Positions 48,259 through 56,116 of a stretch of 64,000 nt of DNA are shown here, piece by piece. Position numbers and translations under genes: made by a program. Each line of letters begins with the position of its first letter. Within the stretch, counting starts at the first letter, position 1. The DNA lies in assembly GCF_006716905.1 (NCBI RefSeq), contig NZ_VFPV01000001.1:1366001-1430000 (forward strand), in the 5' to 3' direction. This DNA is from Acidovorax temperans. GTDB lineage: Bacteria > Pseudomonadota > Gammaproteobacteria > Burkholderiales > Burkholderiaceae_C. The notes under the pieces are model-generated. The model did not search any database. It was not told where the DNA came from and saw only the letters and a program-made list of their open reading frames with translations.

Positions 48259-48706
48259 GGCCGCGCTCCCTGCAAGCTCTGGCGTGTCCGGTCGTGCGAA
48301 GCACGCGGACATGCCCGCATCGGCGCGGGCCTCGCGCCCCACGCGGCACGGAGGCGAAGCCGCGCCGTGCCGCGCCACCCCCACGTGCAGACTGGCTTTG
48401 CGGGCCGACAGGTGCCGCCCCCTTTTGTCTTGCCTTCCGCCTTTGCCCCTCGCTGACGCTCCGGGCAGCGGCGGCCCGGCGGCGCTGCTGCGCGAGCAGT
48501 CAGCGCGCTGGCGAACACGGCGATGGCCACAGGCCAACCGTGTTCGAGGCAAGACGCCTGCACGTGGGACGGCTGCGCCGAAGGCAGTGCGAAGTGCGGT
48601 GCGAATGCACCCGCACTGCACGCGCGACGACACGGCGACGGCCAGCAGAACGACACGCCCGATGGCACGATGAGATGCACGGCAACGTGCAGCGAATCGG
48701 CGGCCA
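48259..48706. other. Intergenic region upstream of the relaxase, candidate oriT
   Basis: This 448-base stretch contains no gene I can support. It holds two strong dyads: TGTCCG/CGGACA around GTGC/GCAC at 48285-48311, and GAACACGG/CCGTGTTC around TGGCC/GGCCA at 48513-48545. Its location next to the relaxase and traF makes it a candidate transfer origin. Confidence 0.45.
48513..48545. repeat. Nested inverted repeat, oriT-like
   Basis: GAACACGG, then TGGCC, loop ACA, GGCCA, then CCGTGTTC. The outer 8-bp and inner 5-bp arms would form one long hairpin with small internal bulges. A nick site cannot be assigned. Confidence 0.5.
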
Positions 48707-49270
48707 TCATGGGCGTGACTCCAGCCAGACCGGGCGCGCAACGCCGATCACGGCGGCGGCGCTGATCGGCCCGAAATACCGGCTGTCGAACGACGCCGGG
48801 TTAGTCACGCTCAAGAGGAACAGTTCGCCAGGTCGAAGGCGGCGGCACTGCTGCCAGGACGGCAGTGGACGGCCCAGCCGATCAGCGGGCAGCACGGCGG
48901 CCGAAGGCACGCCGTCGATGCGGACGCTGCCGCCAGCGATGCACACCTCCTGCGGCGCGATGGCGCCCACGCGCTTGAGCAGTGGGATGCGCGTCGGTAG
49001 GTAGCCGCGCTGCGCTGCGAGCGCAGCGGCCTCGGCGGGCAGCGGAACCAGCACGATGCTGTCCACGGACAACGGACGTGGCAGCGAGCTGGTGCGACGG
49101 TCGAGCGGATCGACGCGATACCAGCCGACCGCCACGCTGTCGGACGGGTTGTAGGTCAGGCGCGGCAGTGGATGCACGAAGGACGCCCAGGCCAGCGCAG
49201 CGAGGCCGTAGGCGGATAGGCCCGCCAGCACGAGGCGAACGCGCAGGCGGGAGCGAGGATGGGCCGTCAT
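48707..49270 (-). CDS. traF: Conjugative signal peptidase TraF (S26 family)
   Basis: Membrane-anchored serine peptidase of 187 residues. One N-terminal membrane segment (VLAGLSAYGLAALAWASF); the catalytic Ser lies in NPSDSVAVGWYRVDP and the Lys in PLLKRVGAIAPQEVC; the last conserved block is DSRYFGPISAAAVIG. IncP TraF matures and cyclises the TrbC pilin; that role is inferred here from the family and from the presence of trbC. The stop codon of the upstream DUF2840 gene overlaps its start. Confidence 0.92.
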   Translation of the reverse strand: MTAHPRSRLRVRLVLAGLSAYGLAALAWASFVHPLPRLTYNPSDSVAVGWYRVDPLDRRTSSLPRPLSVDSIVLVPLPAEAAALAAQRGYLPTRIPLLKRVGAIAPQEVCIAGGSVRIDGVPSAAVLPADRLGRPLPSWQQCRRLRPGELFLLSVTNPASFDSRYFGPISAAAVIGVARPVWLESRP

Positions 49271-49824
49271 GGCAGCACCCTCCCGGCCAGCCAGGCGGCG
49301 TGCCGCTCGGCACTGTATTCGGGCAGCGGCAAGCGCGCCGCGAGCCGGTTGCCCAGTGCGCGCCAGTACGCGGGCGAGGCGGTAGCAGGCGCGATGCCCA
49401 GCGCCTCGATGGCGTCGATACGCTCCAACACGGCGCGCACCGCGTTGTCGCCCTCGGCGTGCAGCAGCAGGCGCGCGCCCGGCTGCACGCCGGGGATGCG
49501 CTGCGCGTCATCCAATGGCGTGCAAGCCTGCATCACCATGAGCTGCCAGCGGATCGTGCCGTAGTCGTTGGCCTGCCAGCGAATGCGGCAGAACACGGCG
49601 TTCGGCATGAACACGGCGAGACTGCGCCAGCGGTCGAGCCGCAGCGTGCGCGCGGGTTCGCCAAAGCGCAGATAGAGCTTGAAACGGTGCTCCAGGAAGG
49701 CCAGCGAAACGCGCGTCAGCGGCGTTAAGGTGTGCCGCGCCGCGAGCACAGCGAGCGACGGCGACGGTGCAGCCGTGGCCGCGATAGGAGCCTGCACGTC
49801 GGCAGGAAAAGCGGATGCGTTCAT
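49267..49824 (-). CDS. DUF2840 family protein
   Basis: Protein of 185 residues matching DUF2840, a family that I know only from transfer regions of such elements. LTRVSLAFLEHRFKLYLRFG and YGTIRWQLMVMQACTPLDDA are the conserved parts. No membrane segment. Function unknown. Overlaps traF by four bases and the small upstream gene by four, so all are cotranslated from the parA side. Confidence 0.8.
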   Translation of the reverse strand: MNASAFPADVQAPIAATAAPSPSLAVLAARHTLTPLTRVSLAFLEHRFKLYLRFGEPARTLRLDRWRSLAVFMPNAVFCRIRWQANDYGTIRWQLMVMQACTPLDDAQRIPGVQPGARLLLHAEGDNAVRAVLERIDAIEALGIAPATASPAYWRALGNRLAARLPLPEYSAERHAAWLAGRVLP

Positions 49825-50105
49825 GGCGTGTTCTCCCTGCGTTGCTCCGGGAACTCCCGTTCCAGCAGTGCGCGCAGCAGATCGGCCACCGTCACGCCCC
49901 GCGTGAAGGCCGAAACCTTGATGCGCGCCCGCATCGCGGGCGTGATGTCGAGGGTCAAGCGGGCGGTATAGAGATCGCCCTTGTTGAGCGCATCGCCGTC
50001 GCCCTGCCGAATCCACGCCTCGGCGTGCGGATTCGCAGGCGGGCGGGCGCCGATGCCGACACGCTTGGCAGCACGTTTGCTGCTGGGTGTGGGCTTCGTG
50101 GTCAT
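49821..50105 (-). CDS. Small ribbon-helix-helix-like partition/regulatory protein
   Basis: Protein of 94 residues. The N-terminus is basic and disordered; LYTARLTLDITPAMRARIKV followed by SAFTRGVTVADLLRALLERE looks like a strand-helix-helix (RHH) DNA-binding fold. Position right after parA, with a four-base overlap, suggests a ParG/ParB-like partner or a repressor of the parA operon. Confidence 0.7.
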   Translation of the reverse strand: MTTKPTPSSKRAAKRVGIGARPPANPHAEAWIRQGDGDALNKGDLYTARLTLDITPAMRARIKVSAFTRGVTVADLLRALLEREFPEQRRENTP

Positions 50106-50740
50106 GACGGCCACCGCAGCAGTTCGTCCACCAGTGCGGTGATCTCGCGCGCGGCGGCGCTGTCCGGCGCCGTCTCGCGGGCGAGCCGCCCAGCGGCCAC
50201 GCTGTCGGCGAAGACGATGCGCTGGCGCACTTCCGAGCGCAGCGCAGGCAGCGGCTGCTCGGCCAGCGCGCCGCGTGCCTCGCGTCCGATCACGGTGGTG
50301 CTGACGCGCCGGTTGATGACGAAGGCCGCGCGCAGCGCAGGCCGGAAGACTTGCGCCTCGCGGATCAGCGCCACCATCTCGGCAGAAGCCCACAGGTCGT
50401 AGGGACTCGGCTGCACCGGGATCAGCACCCGCTCGGCCGCCAGCAGCGCGGAGCGCGCCAAGGCGGCGATGCGCGGCGGGCCGTCGATGACGACGTGATC
50501 GGCCCGCCTGGCGAGTTCTGGCGCTTCCTGATGCAGCGTTTCGCGTGCCAGGCCCACGGCGCTGAACAGCCTTGGCAAGCCTTGCTGGCTGCGGCGCTGC
50601 GTCCAGTCCAGCGCAGAGCCTTGCGGGTCAGCGTCCAGCAGGATGACCGACTGCCCACGCATCGCCAGCTCGCCGGCGATGTGGGTGGCGAGCGTGGTCT
50701 TGCCCACGCCGCCTTTCTGGTTGAGCAGCGCGACGATCAT
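50102..50740 (-). CDS. parA: ParA-family partition ATPase
   Basis: ATPase of 212 residues in the ParA/MinD/Soj group, the short type without an N-terminal HTH. Deviant Walker A is QKGGVGKTTLA at residues 8-18; LLDADPQGSALDW and VVIDGPPRIAALARSALLAA follow. The ATG at 50738-50740 gives the standard start MIVALLNQKGG. With repA and iterons next to it, it likely stabilises an excised replicating form of the element. Confidence 0.92.
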   Translation of the reverse strand: MIVALLNQKGGVGKTTLATHIAGELAMRGQSVILLDADPQGSALDWTQRRSQQGLPRLFSAVGLARETLHQEAPELARRADHVVIDGPPRIAALARSALLAAERVLIPVQPSPYDLWASAEMVALIREAQVFRPALRAAFVINRRVSTTVIGREARGALAEQPLPALRSEVRQRIVFADSVAAGRLARETAPDSAAAREITALVDELLRWPS

Positions 50741-50993
50741 GGCCTGGCCCTCCGTGTTGGAAAGCCCGGCTGTTGCTGCTGCTTTTCGTGCCGCGTGGTG
50801 GTTGTCCACCGTGGCGCGGCGCTTCTACTAAAAGTTAGAGAATTTAAGTTAGGGAAGTTAGGAGAGGCCGAAACCCGCGCCAGCATTGGCTTTGCGGCCG
50901 ATTTTGTTGCCTGATAGCACGAGGATTCGTTGCCTGATAGCACGATACCTCTGTTGCCTGATAGCACGAGTCCGTCCACAGGCTTTGTCGCAG
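50741..50993. other. Iteron-bearing region between parA and repA
   Basis: No gene is supported in this 253-base stretch. It is locally AT-richer than its surroundings (AAAAGTTAGAGAATTTAAG near 50831-50849) and has three 17-bp direct repeats at 50906-50969 plus GTCCACAGG and TTATCCCC sequences resembling partial DnaA boxes. It is the best candidate replication origin in the element. Confidence 0.65.
50906..50969. repeat. Three iterons next to repA
   Basis: GTTGCCTGATAGCACGA occurs exactly three times, starting at 50906, 50929 and 50953 (spacings of 23 and 24 bases, about two helical turns). Iterons of this kind are binding sites for plasmid replication initiators; here they lie directly downstream of the repA stop. 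Confidence 0.85.
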
Positions 50994-51851
50994 TTATCCC
51001 CGTGCCGTTTGCGGCACGGGCCGGAACGTCAGTAGCGGCGAGGAAATGCCCGAGACGTACTCGATGCCCAACTGGTAGCCCGGCAGGGCTTGCCGCGCCA
51101 CCAGCGCCCGCAGGTCGGCGGCGAAGTCGTAGTACCGCGCCACGCTGCCCGACTTGCGATACAGGTGCTGGAAGTCGAATTGCCAGCCGCCCGGTTGGCG
51201 CCCGCCATGTTTGCGCACCAGCCGGTACAGCCAGCGCTCGATCCCCCCCGTGAGCCGGAAATACGCCGGGTCGATGGTCAGCACCAGGGCGGCGTCGAGC
51301 ACACCGGCAAAGAACCAGTCCGGCAGGATCAATTCGAGACCCAGCGGCGTGCCCTTGGCATCGGCCAACTCCTTCCACTCGTTGATCCACGAGAAGCGGT
51401 GCAGCCGTCTTCCCGTGATCTCCCGGATCGACGTGGCCACCGTCGTGGATTGCAGTCGATCCAGCGCGGCCTTGAGGCGCTGGTAGTCGCGCAGCGACGT
51501 ACCGCGCCCGATGAAGCGCAGGATCTCGTAGGGCGTGGCTTGCATCAGCCGCGACGGGCGCAAGCCCGCGTCGCGCGCTTCCACGATCTGCGAGGCCGCC
51601 CAGATCAGCACGTCCGCATCCCAGATCGTGGCGATGCCGTGCTCGGATGTCCCCTCCACGCGGATCGTGATGCCGCTGGCGCGGAAGTCGATCGGCGCCA
51701 CGCGCCGCGACTTCGCCAGCGAGAAGAACGGAAAGGCCATCAAATCCTGGCTGTCGCGCGGCGCCATGTCGCCCGGCAGGGCACGGAACAGGTCGAGCTG
51801 TTCGCGCTCTGGCACGGGCCGCTGCCGGGACGGCAGCGCAGGGCTGGACAT
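50994..51851 (-). CDS. repA: Replication initiator protein RepA
   Basis: Protein of 285 residues with the RepA/RPA pattern of IncP- and Tn4371-type elements: LMAFPFFSLAKSRRVAPIDF near the start, then FDFQHLYRKSGSVARYYDFA toward the end, the latter in a winged-helix region. It would bind the iterons at 50906-50969. The ATG at 51849-51851 is used; a GTG four codons upstream is possible. The last codons overlap a CCCGTGCCG/CGGCACGGG hairpin (50999-51020). Confidence 0.85.
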   Translation of the reverse strand: MSSPALPSRQRPVPEREQLDLFRALPGDMAPRDSQDLMAFPFFSLAKSRRVAPIDFRASGITIRVEGTSEHGIATIWDADVLIWAASQIVEARDAGLRPSRLMQATPYEILRFIGRGTSLRDYQRLKAALDRLQSTTVATSIREITGRRLHRFSWINEWKELADAKGTPLGLELILPDWFFAGVLDAALVLTIDPAYFRLTGGIERWLYRLVRKHGGRQPGGWQFDFQHLYRKSGSVARYYDFAADLRALVARQALPGYQLGIEYVSGISSPLLTFRPVPQTARG

Positions 51852-51877
51852 GGCGAAGGCCACCCGCGTGCCTGCGA

Positions 51878-52168
51878 TCAGCGCGCACGGCTGTCCGCCG
51901 AGTGCTGCTCGGCGTATTCGGGATCGGACGTGCTCTCAAAGCTGCGATCCGCAGCCCAGGCATCGAGGTCGGCCACGGCGTACATCACGCGGCGGCCGAA
52001 CTTGCGGAACTTGGGGCCGCCACCCAGCACGCGCTGCTTCTCCAGCGTGCGCGGCGACAGCCGCAGGTAGTCGGCGGCTTCGTCGTTGGTGAGATAACGC
52101 TGCGGTTGCGCGACAGCGGTCGAGGTGGTTGCGGGAGCGGCGGCAGGCCGCAAGGGAGCAGGACGCAT
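51878..52168 (-). CDS. AlpA-type helix-turn-helix DNA-binding protein
   Basis: Protein of 96 residues. After a Pro/Ala-rich start, RYLTNDEAADYLRLSPRTLE followed by KFRKFGRRVMYAVADLDAW is the MerR-like/HTH_17 fold of AlpA and excisionases. It might be the recombination directionality factor or a regulator of repA, which lies 26 bases downstream. The ATG at 52166-52168 is the best start. Confidence 0.8.
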   Translation of the reverse strand: MRPAPLRPAAAPATTSTAVAQPQRYLTNDEAADYLRLSPRTLEKQRVLGGGPKFRKFGRRVMYAVADLDAWAADRSFESTSDPEYAEQHSADSRAR

Positions 52169-52251
52169 GGTGAGAACCTCCATCGGTTGCAGGGCTCCGG
52201 CCGCACAGCGCAACCGGATGGAGGCAGTCTCAGAAAACGAAGCGCTCCTGC

Positions 52252-53013
52252 TCAGGGTCGTTTTGCGTGGCCTTCAAAACGACCCTTCTCAAGCGGAGCA
52301 AGCTGTGCTAGGCGGCGATAGCCGCCGCGCATCAGCGCATCGCCTCGACGCACCAGGCGGCGCACCTTGGAACGCAGTCCACCATCGCTGTACCAACCAG
52401 CCGCGGCATCCACGCCGAACAAACCTTCGGCCACGTCGCGCAAGGACGCGCCCGTCAGGGCCGCGTCGAGCGCCTGCAAGGTGTGCAGTTCCAGCAAGGC
52501 CGAATGCGATGGCCGGGGCCGCGCATCGGCCAGCGCCGCACCGGGCGCATGGCCGCGTGCAGGTGCGGCAGCACCGCCGTGATGGGCATAGGCGACAGCC
52601 ATGCCGTCCTCCAGGCCGGGCGCCAGCGCGAAGCGCAGGCACTGGCCGGGGCTGCGCGCGATCAGCGCCAGTCGCTTGCCGTCGTGGAGCAGGTGCTTGT
52701 GGCCGGGGATGTTCCAGAAGTCGAATGCGGCGGCGTCGGGCGGCGGATCAGCATCAGGGTAGAGCTGCACCACACCAGTGTGGCCGGGCAGCCAGGCCGG
52801 GTGCGCGTCACGCGCATCCAGCGCCGGGTCTTCCAGCAAGCGCAAGCCCCAGCGATGCGCGGCATCGGGGCGGCGCGCACGGCGCAGCCAGTCGAGCCGG
52901 TAGTCAGGATGGCGGCGCAGGTACTCCCAGGCCAACGCGAGCGCATCCAGCCACAGAACGTAGAGGTAGGCGGCAGTGGGATACCAGTGTGCAACATGAT
53001 GAGGATCGACCAT
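52252..53013 (-). CDS. DUF2285 family protein, putative transfer regulator
   Basis: Protein of 253 residues. The N-terminal part (YLYVLWLDALALAWEYLRRH onward) and the C-terminal DUF2285 region (LRDVAEGLFGVDAAAGWYSD, LRSKVRRLVRRGDALMRGGY) are typical for elements of this type; the C-terminal part resembles an HTH. Function is not established; a regulatory role is inferred. It starts at an ATG at 53011-53013 and has an unusual dyad-rich upstream region. Confidence 0.75.
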   Translation of the reverse strand: MVDPHHVAHWYPTAAYLYVLWLDALALAWEYLRRHPDYRLDWLRRARRPDAAHRWGLRLLEDPALDARDAHPAWLPGHTGVVQLYPDADPPPDAAAFDFWNIPGHKHLLHDGKRLALIARSPGQCLRFALAPGLEDGMAVAYAHHGGAAAPARGHAPGAALADARPRPSHSALLELHTLQALDAALTGASLRDVAEGLFGVDAAAGWYSDGGLRSKVRRLVRRGDALMRGGYRRLAQLAPLEKGRFEGHAKRP

Positions 53014-53343
53014 GACCAAAGCTCCCGTCGAATAGCAGGAACGTCGCCACGGCGGCAGGTATGCGGGAGCGTCAAATCAACGTACAAATCCGGTTGAGCT
53101 GTAACTTCTAGTGTCAAAGACTAATTGGCTCCGGCGTGTTGCGAAATCCGTCTGAATGCGACGGCCGCCTGACCCAAAAATGTCACGCGGCACAAAACAC
53201 CGTGCCGCAAGCCGCGCGAAAGATCGTGACTGTTTCAGTCACAGATATTCCGGTTAGATGCAGAGTGCGGATTCAGACCGAACAGGTCTGGAGCAAGACC
53301 GAAATAGTCTGAATTCGCCCGGCTTGGCCGGGGCGCGAACGGT
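53014..53343. promoter_or_regulatory. Dyad-rich region upstream of the DUF2285 gene
   Basis: No gene is supported. Four dyads are stacked here: GCGGCAC/GTGCCGC (53187-53208), GTGACTG-TTT-CAGTCAC (53226-53242), CAGACC/GGTCTG (53274-53290), and the wider ATTCAGAC/GTCTGAAT (53271-53314). It is the promoter side of the DUF2285 gene and lies 3' of the DUF2958 gene, so operators are likely. Confidence 0.5.
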
Positions 53344-53694
53344 TCAATCAACGATGGAACCGTTCTCCTGCGCCAGCCGCAGATATTCCGACAGCGGGCG
53401 CACCCCCTGGAAATACAAATCCCGCGTCACGGGCTGTTTGTTCGGGCCAACGATGGAGGCCAGGTCGGACAGCTTGATGCGGCCCACCTCGGGCATGCCG
53501 ATGCCCACGTCCATGATGCCGAACGCCGTATCGCCATCGGCAGGATCGAGCGAGGCCAGCAGCCAGATAGCGTGCGCGTCGGGGGTGAACAGCCGCATGA
53601 CCGGCAACGGGTCGTCCGGTTCACCGGCGGCGGCCCGCCGCCCGTTCTCCAGCAGCGCGGCGCGCTGCGCCTCGGTGACGAGGGGAGCTTTCAT
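53344..53694 (-). CDS. DUF2958 family protein
   Basis: Protein of 116 residues. The order PLVTEAQRAALLENGR, PVMRLFTPDAHAIWLLASLD, GIMDVGIGMPEVGRIKLSDL and DLYFQGVRPLSEYLRLAQ is the DUF2958 pattern, found on plasmids and conjugative elements. No function is known. The ATG at 53692-53694 is the family start. An IS30-type insertion lies 103 bases upstream and may have separated the gene from its promoter. Confidence 0.8.
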   Translation of the reverse strand: MKAPLVTEAQRAALLENGRRAAAGEPDDPLPVMRLFTPDAHAIWLLASLDPADGDTAFGIMDVGIGMPEVGRIKLSDLASIVGPNKQPVTRDLYFQGVRPLSEYLRLAQENGSIVD

Positions 53695-53726
53695 CGTGAT
53701 GCTCCTGTTCCAACATGGAATGCCGG

Positions 53727-53794
53727 TTTTGCGCTTCCGCGCCGAAACACGGATGTGTGTTCCACCAAAGTCGTGGAAACACGAAAGCGCAAAA
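53727..53794. repeat. Large nested dyad upstream of the DUF2958 gene
   Basis: TTTTGCGCTT (53727-53736) and AAGCGCAAAA (53785-53794) form a perfect 10-bp outer stem; inside, GTGTTCCAC and GTGGAAACAC form a second imperfect arm. The dyad lies immediately beside the left end of the IS30-type insertion. Confidence 0.65.
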
Positions 53795-53796
53795 AC

Positions 53797-54856
53797 GGCG
53801 GATTCAAGTACGAGGTGCAACACGGTTTAACGAGGCGTGAAACACCTCGTGGGGTGTCTTGAATCCGAGCCGCTTTCGAGGTCTGTGATTCAATCTGTTT
53901 TGGATCATAGCCAGCTCTTCATCCGTCACGGTTTCCATGCGCCGCTTCTTTGGGATGTACTGGCGCAGCAGCCCATTGAAGTTCTCGTTGCTTCCGCGCT
54001 GCCAGCTGCAATACGGATCGGCAAAGTAGGTCTGGATGCCCAAGGCCTGATCGATGGCCTGGTGGTTGGCAAACTCCTTTCCGTTGTCCACCGTCAACGT
54101 CTTCACCCGCGCAGCCAAGGGCCCCAGTTTGTCCTCAATGGCTTGGCCCACCAGATCAGCGGTCTTGTTGCTGACCTTGGCCAAAACGGCATAGCCGCTC
54201 TTGCGCTCTACCAAAGTCACGATGGCCTGCTTGTGTGCTGCGCCAATGACGGTGTCGCCCTCCCAGTGGCCTACCTGCTTGCGCTCTTCAATATGGCCTG
54301 GCCGCTCGCTGATCGGGCGTCTGTTGGGGATTTGCCCGCGTCTGTCGCGGCCGTGTAGATAGCGTTTGCGCCGAGGTTTTTGACTGCGCAGGTTCTGGTG
54401 CAGCTTGCCACCAGCGGCCTTGTCCGCATAGACACGCAGGTACACGCTCTCGTGGCTGACTGCAACCTTCTGGGCAATCTGCTCAGGACTCCATTGCAGT
54501 CCAAGGTAGAACACTACATCGCCCCAGACCTGAGCACTCACGCGTCGGGCGTTGCGGCTGCGCTGCGCTCGTTGGGCTGCCTTGCGGCACGCCTGCTCAG
54601 CGCGGTACCCGCGCTGACCACGACCGCGGTTCAATTCGCGGCTGATGGTGCTGCGGCTTCGACCCAGCAGGCGGGCAATCTCGCTGATGGTGTGATTGGC
54701 TTTCAAGAGACTGTGGATTTGGTATCGTTCTTCTCGGCTGAGGTGCTTGTACATCGGGCAACTTGGACTTGGCGGTTTGAGCGGCCATGATGCCTTGGCA
54801 TCCTCAGCCACCCGTCACCGGGTTCATCTTTGTTGCGCTTCGTACTTGAATCCGCC
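53797..54856. mobile_element. IS30-family insertion sequence, complete
   Basis: Terminal inverted repeats of 26 bp with two mismatches: 53797-53822 and 54831-54856, both beginning GGCGGATTCAAGTACGA. The flanks carry a 3-bp direct repeat AAC (53794-53796 and 54857-54859), fitting the 2-3 bp duplications of the family. It contains one intact transposase gene, so the element is about 1060 bp and apparently functional. Confidence 0.88.
53804..54754 (-). CDS. IS30-family transposase
   Basis: DDE transposase of 316 residues. N-terminal HTH (SREERYQIHSLLKANHTISE, ARLLGRSRSTISRELNRG), then the catalytic core with VGHWEGDTVIGAAHKQAIVT (first Asp), VKTLTVDNGKEFANHQAIDQ (second Asp), and YCSWQRGSNENFNGLLRQYI (Glu). 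The ATG at 54752-54754 gives the family start MYKHLSREERYQ; the frame is open further upstream. The stop codon lies inside the left inverted repeat. Confidence 0.95.
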   Translation of the reverse strand: MYKHLSREERYQIHSLLKANHTISEIARLLGRSRSTISRELNRGRGQRGYRAEQACRKAAQRAQRSRNARRVSAQVWGDVVFYLGLQWSPEQIAQKVAVSHESVYLRVYADKAAGGKLHQNLRSQKPRRKRYLHGRDRRGQIPNRRPISERPGHIEERKQVGHWEGDTVIGAAHKQAIVTLVERKSGYAVLAKVSNKTADLVGQAIEDKLGPLAARVKTLTVDNGKEFANHQAIDQALGIQTYFADPYCSWQRGSNENFNGLLRQYIPKKRRMETVTDEELAMIQNRLNHRPRKRLGFKTPHEVFHASLNRVAPRT

Positions 54857-54983
54857 AACAGAATTGTAGAAATCTGGAAAGGCACGTAGGCGGTTCTCCG
54901 GTTCTGTCGGAATCCGCAAAAGCGGATTTCCGTAAAAGCACGAATAAGGCCAGAGCCATGAAAGAGTTAAAGATAACGTGGTT

Positions 54984-55100
54984 TTATTGATCCGGCACGG
55001 TTTATTGCAGAGTCCAGATGCCGTTCAACTTGAGCCCGTCGAGGGGCTTCGACACCTCAGCCCGAGCAAGGTTTACGAATAAAGCCTGCCGGATCAATAA
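54984..55100. repeat. MITE-like 117-bp element with 23-bp inverted repeats
   Basis: The ends TTATTGATCCGGCA (54984-54997) and TGCCGGATCAATAA (55087-55100) are perfect inverted repeats; the match extends to 23 bp with two mismatches. Between them lies a GC-rich dyad around GTCGA-GGGGCT-TCGAC flanked by TGAG and CTCA, resembling REP sequences. No gene fits inside. The right repeat ends 27 bases before the XRE gene start. Confidence 0.6.
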
Positions 55101-55127
55101 TTGTGCTGCGACTTGACGCTTCTGTCC

Positions 55128-55418
55128 ATGCAGAAGCGATCCATCCAGCGCGGCCGACCGGCCGGCGCCACCACCTACGATGCCGAGTTGGCGCAAGCCT
55201 TCGGCGCGGCGGTGCGCGCGCTGCGGACGGAGCGCGGCATCGCGCAGGAATCGCTGGCGCACCTGGCGGGCATCGAGCGTTCCCACATGGGCAAGGTCGA
55301 GCGCGGCGAGCACATGCCCACGCTGGCGATCATCTTCAAGATCGCCAGCGCACTCGAATGCAGCACGGCGCTGCTGATGAGCAAGGCCGAAGAACTGCTG
55401 GCGGTAGCCCAGGCGTAG
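55128..55418 (+). CDS. XRE-family helix-turn-helix regulator
   Basis: DNA-binding protein of 96 residues. The HTH spans about residues 25-80: FGAAVRALRTERGIAQESLA, then HLAGIERSHMGKVERGEHMP. No effector domain. It is one of the few plus-strand genes in the element's right half. The ATG at 55128 is preceded by only a weak ribosome site. Its promoter region overlaps the MITE-like element. Target unknown. Confidence 0.82.
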   Translation: MQKRSIQRGRPAGATTYDAELAQAFGAAVRALRTERGIAQESLAHLAGIERSHMGKVERGEHMPTLAIIFKIASALECSTALLMSKAEELLAVAQA

Positions 55419-55801
55419 CCACCTGAAGCCCTGCTGTCATGGCGGGGCGTGTCGGGCCGATCCGGCGCCAGCCGGTTCGGCGGTATCGAGGGGCGCCAAG
55501 CACCGCGCGGCGGGGATGGGCCTGGCGCCGATCCCCTGGAGGCAAGCGCAGCGCCACAGGCGCGAAGGCGGGAGGGATTGGAGCCGAATGGCTGTGACGG
55601 CGTAGTCGGCACGGGGCGGAGCCCGCAAAGCCCGGTGGTGCGCAGCACCGACCCGCCCCGCATGTACCTCTACCAATTCAAGCCATTGCTTGGTGGCCAG
55701 GCAAGACACATCCCGCACACTGCCAAGCCCTTCTGCTTGCCGATACAGCGCAGCATTCGCAGCACAGCGCCCCGCCGCGTGGGCGAGGCGCCGGCGGCCC
55801 G
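55419..55801. other. GC-rich intergenic stretch with structured repeat A
   Basis: No credible gene. It lies 3' of both the XRE gene (plus) and the DUF736 gene (minus). Repeat copy A occupies 55457-55570 and continues into a segment (to about 55650) that aligns with repeat copy D near the DUF1016 gene. Confidence 0.55.
55457..55570. repeat. Structured intergenic repeat, copy A
   Basis: Starts CCGATCCGGCGCCAGCCGG and ends GCGCGAAGG. Three hairpins: CCGATCCGGC/GCCGGTTCGG (55457-55480), GGGGAT/ATCCCC, and GCGCC-ACA-GGCGC. Shares roughly 80-90 percent of aligned bases with copies B and C. Differences in the second stem keep pairing. Confidence 0.8.
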
Positions 55802-56116
55802 TCAGGCCGCCTGGGGCTTGCTGCGCGACCAGATCAGGTCGTGCGTGCCGTCCTCGCCCTCGATCAGGCGGGCGTAGACCGTTGCCGGGAACGAGGGGTC
55901 ATCAAGGGTCACGGAGACGTAATTCCGTCCGGCCTCGCTGGTCTTCTTCCATGCCGCGCCGATGTCGTGACTGGCGGCCTGAACGCGGAAGTCCGGGGCT
56001 TTCTCGTTGTCCCCCTTGTCGTTGGGAACCAGCTTGGCCTTGACGTTGAGCGTCAGGGTGCGCAGCGTGCCGGTGAAACCGTCTTTGTCCGCGGTGAAGG
56101 TGCCGATGGTTGCCAT
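55802..56116 (-). CDS. DUF736 family protein
   Basis: Protein of 104 residues. [40 protein letters not shown] and [20 protein letters not shown] are the DUF736 signature, a small beta-rich family common on conjugative elements of proteobacteria, without an established role. TAAGGAG lies seven bases before the ATG at 56114-56116. A decayed copy of this gene and leader lies head-to-head from 56384 on the other strand. Confidence 0.88.
   Translation of the reverse strand: MATIGTFTADKDGFTGTLRTLTLNVKAKLVPNDKGDNEKAPDFRVQAASHDIGAAWKKTSEAGRNYVSVTLDDPSFPATVYARLIEGEDGTHDLIWSRSKPQAA

Noticed and set aside
50906..50969. Short direct repeats considered as a CRISPR array
   Set aside because: Only three 17-base units with 6-7 base gaps next to repA and no cas genes; they are iterons.
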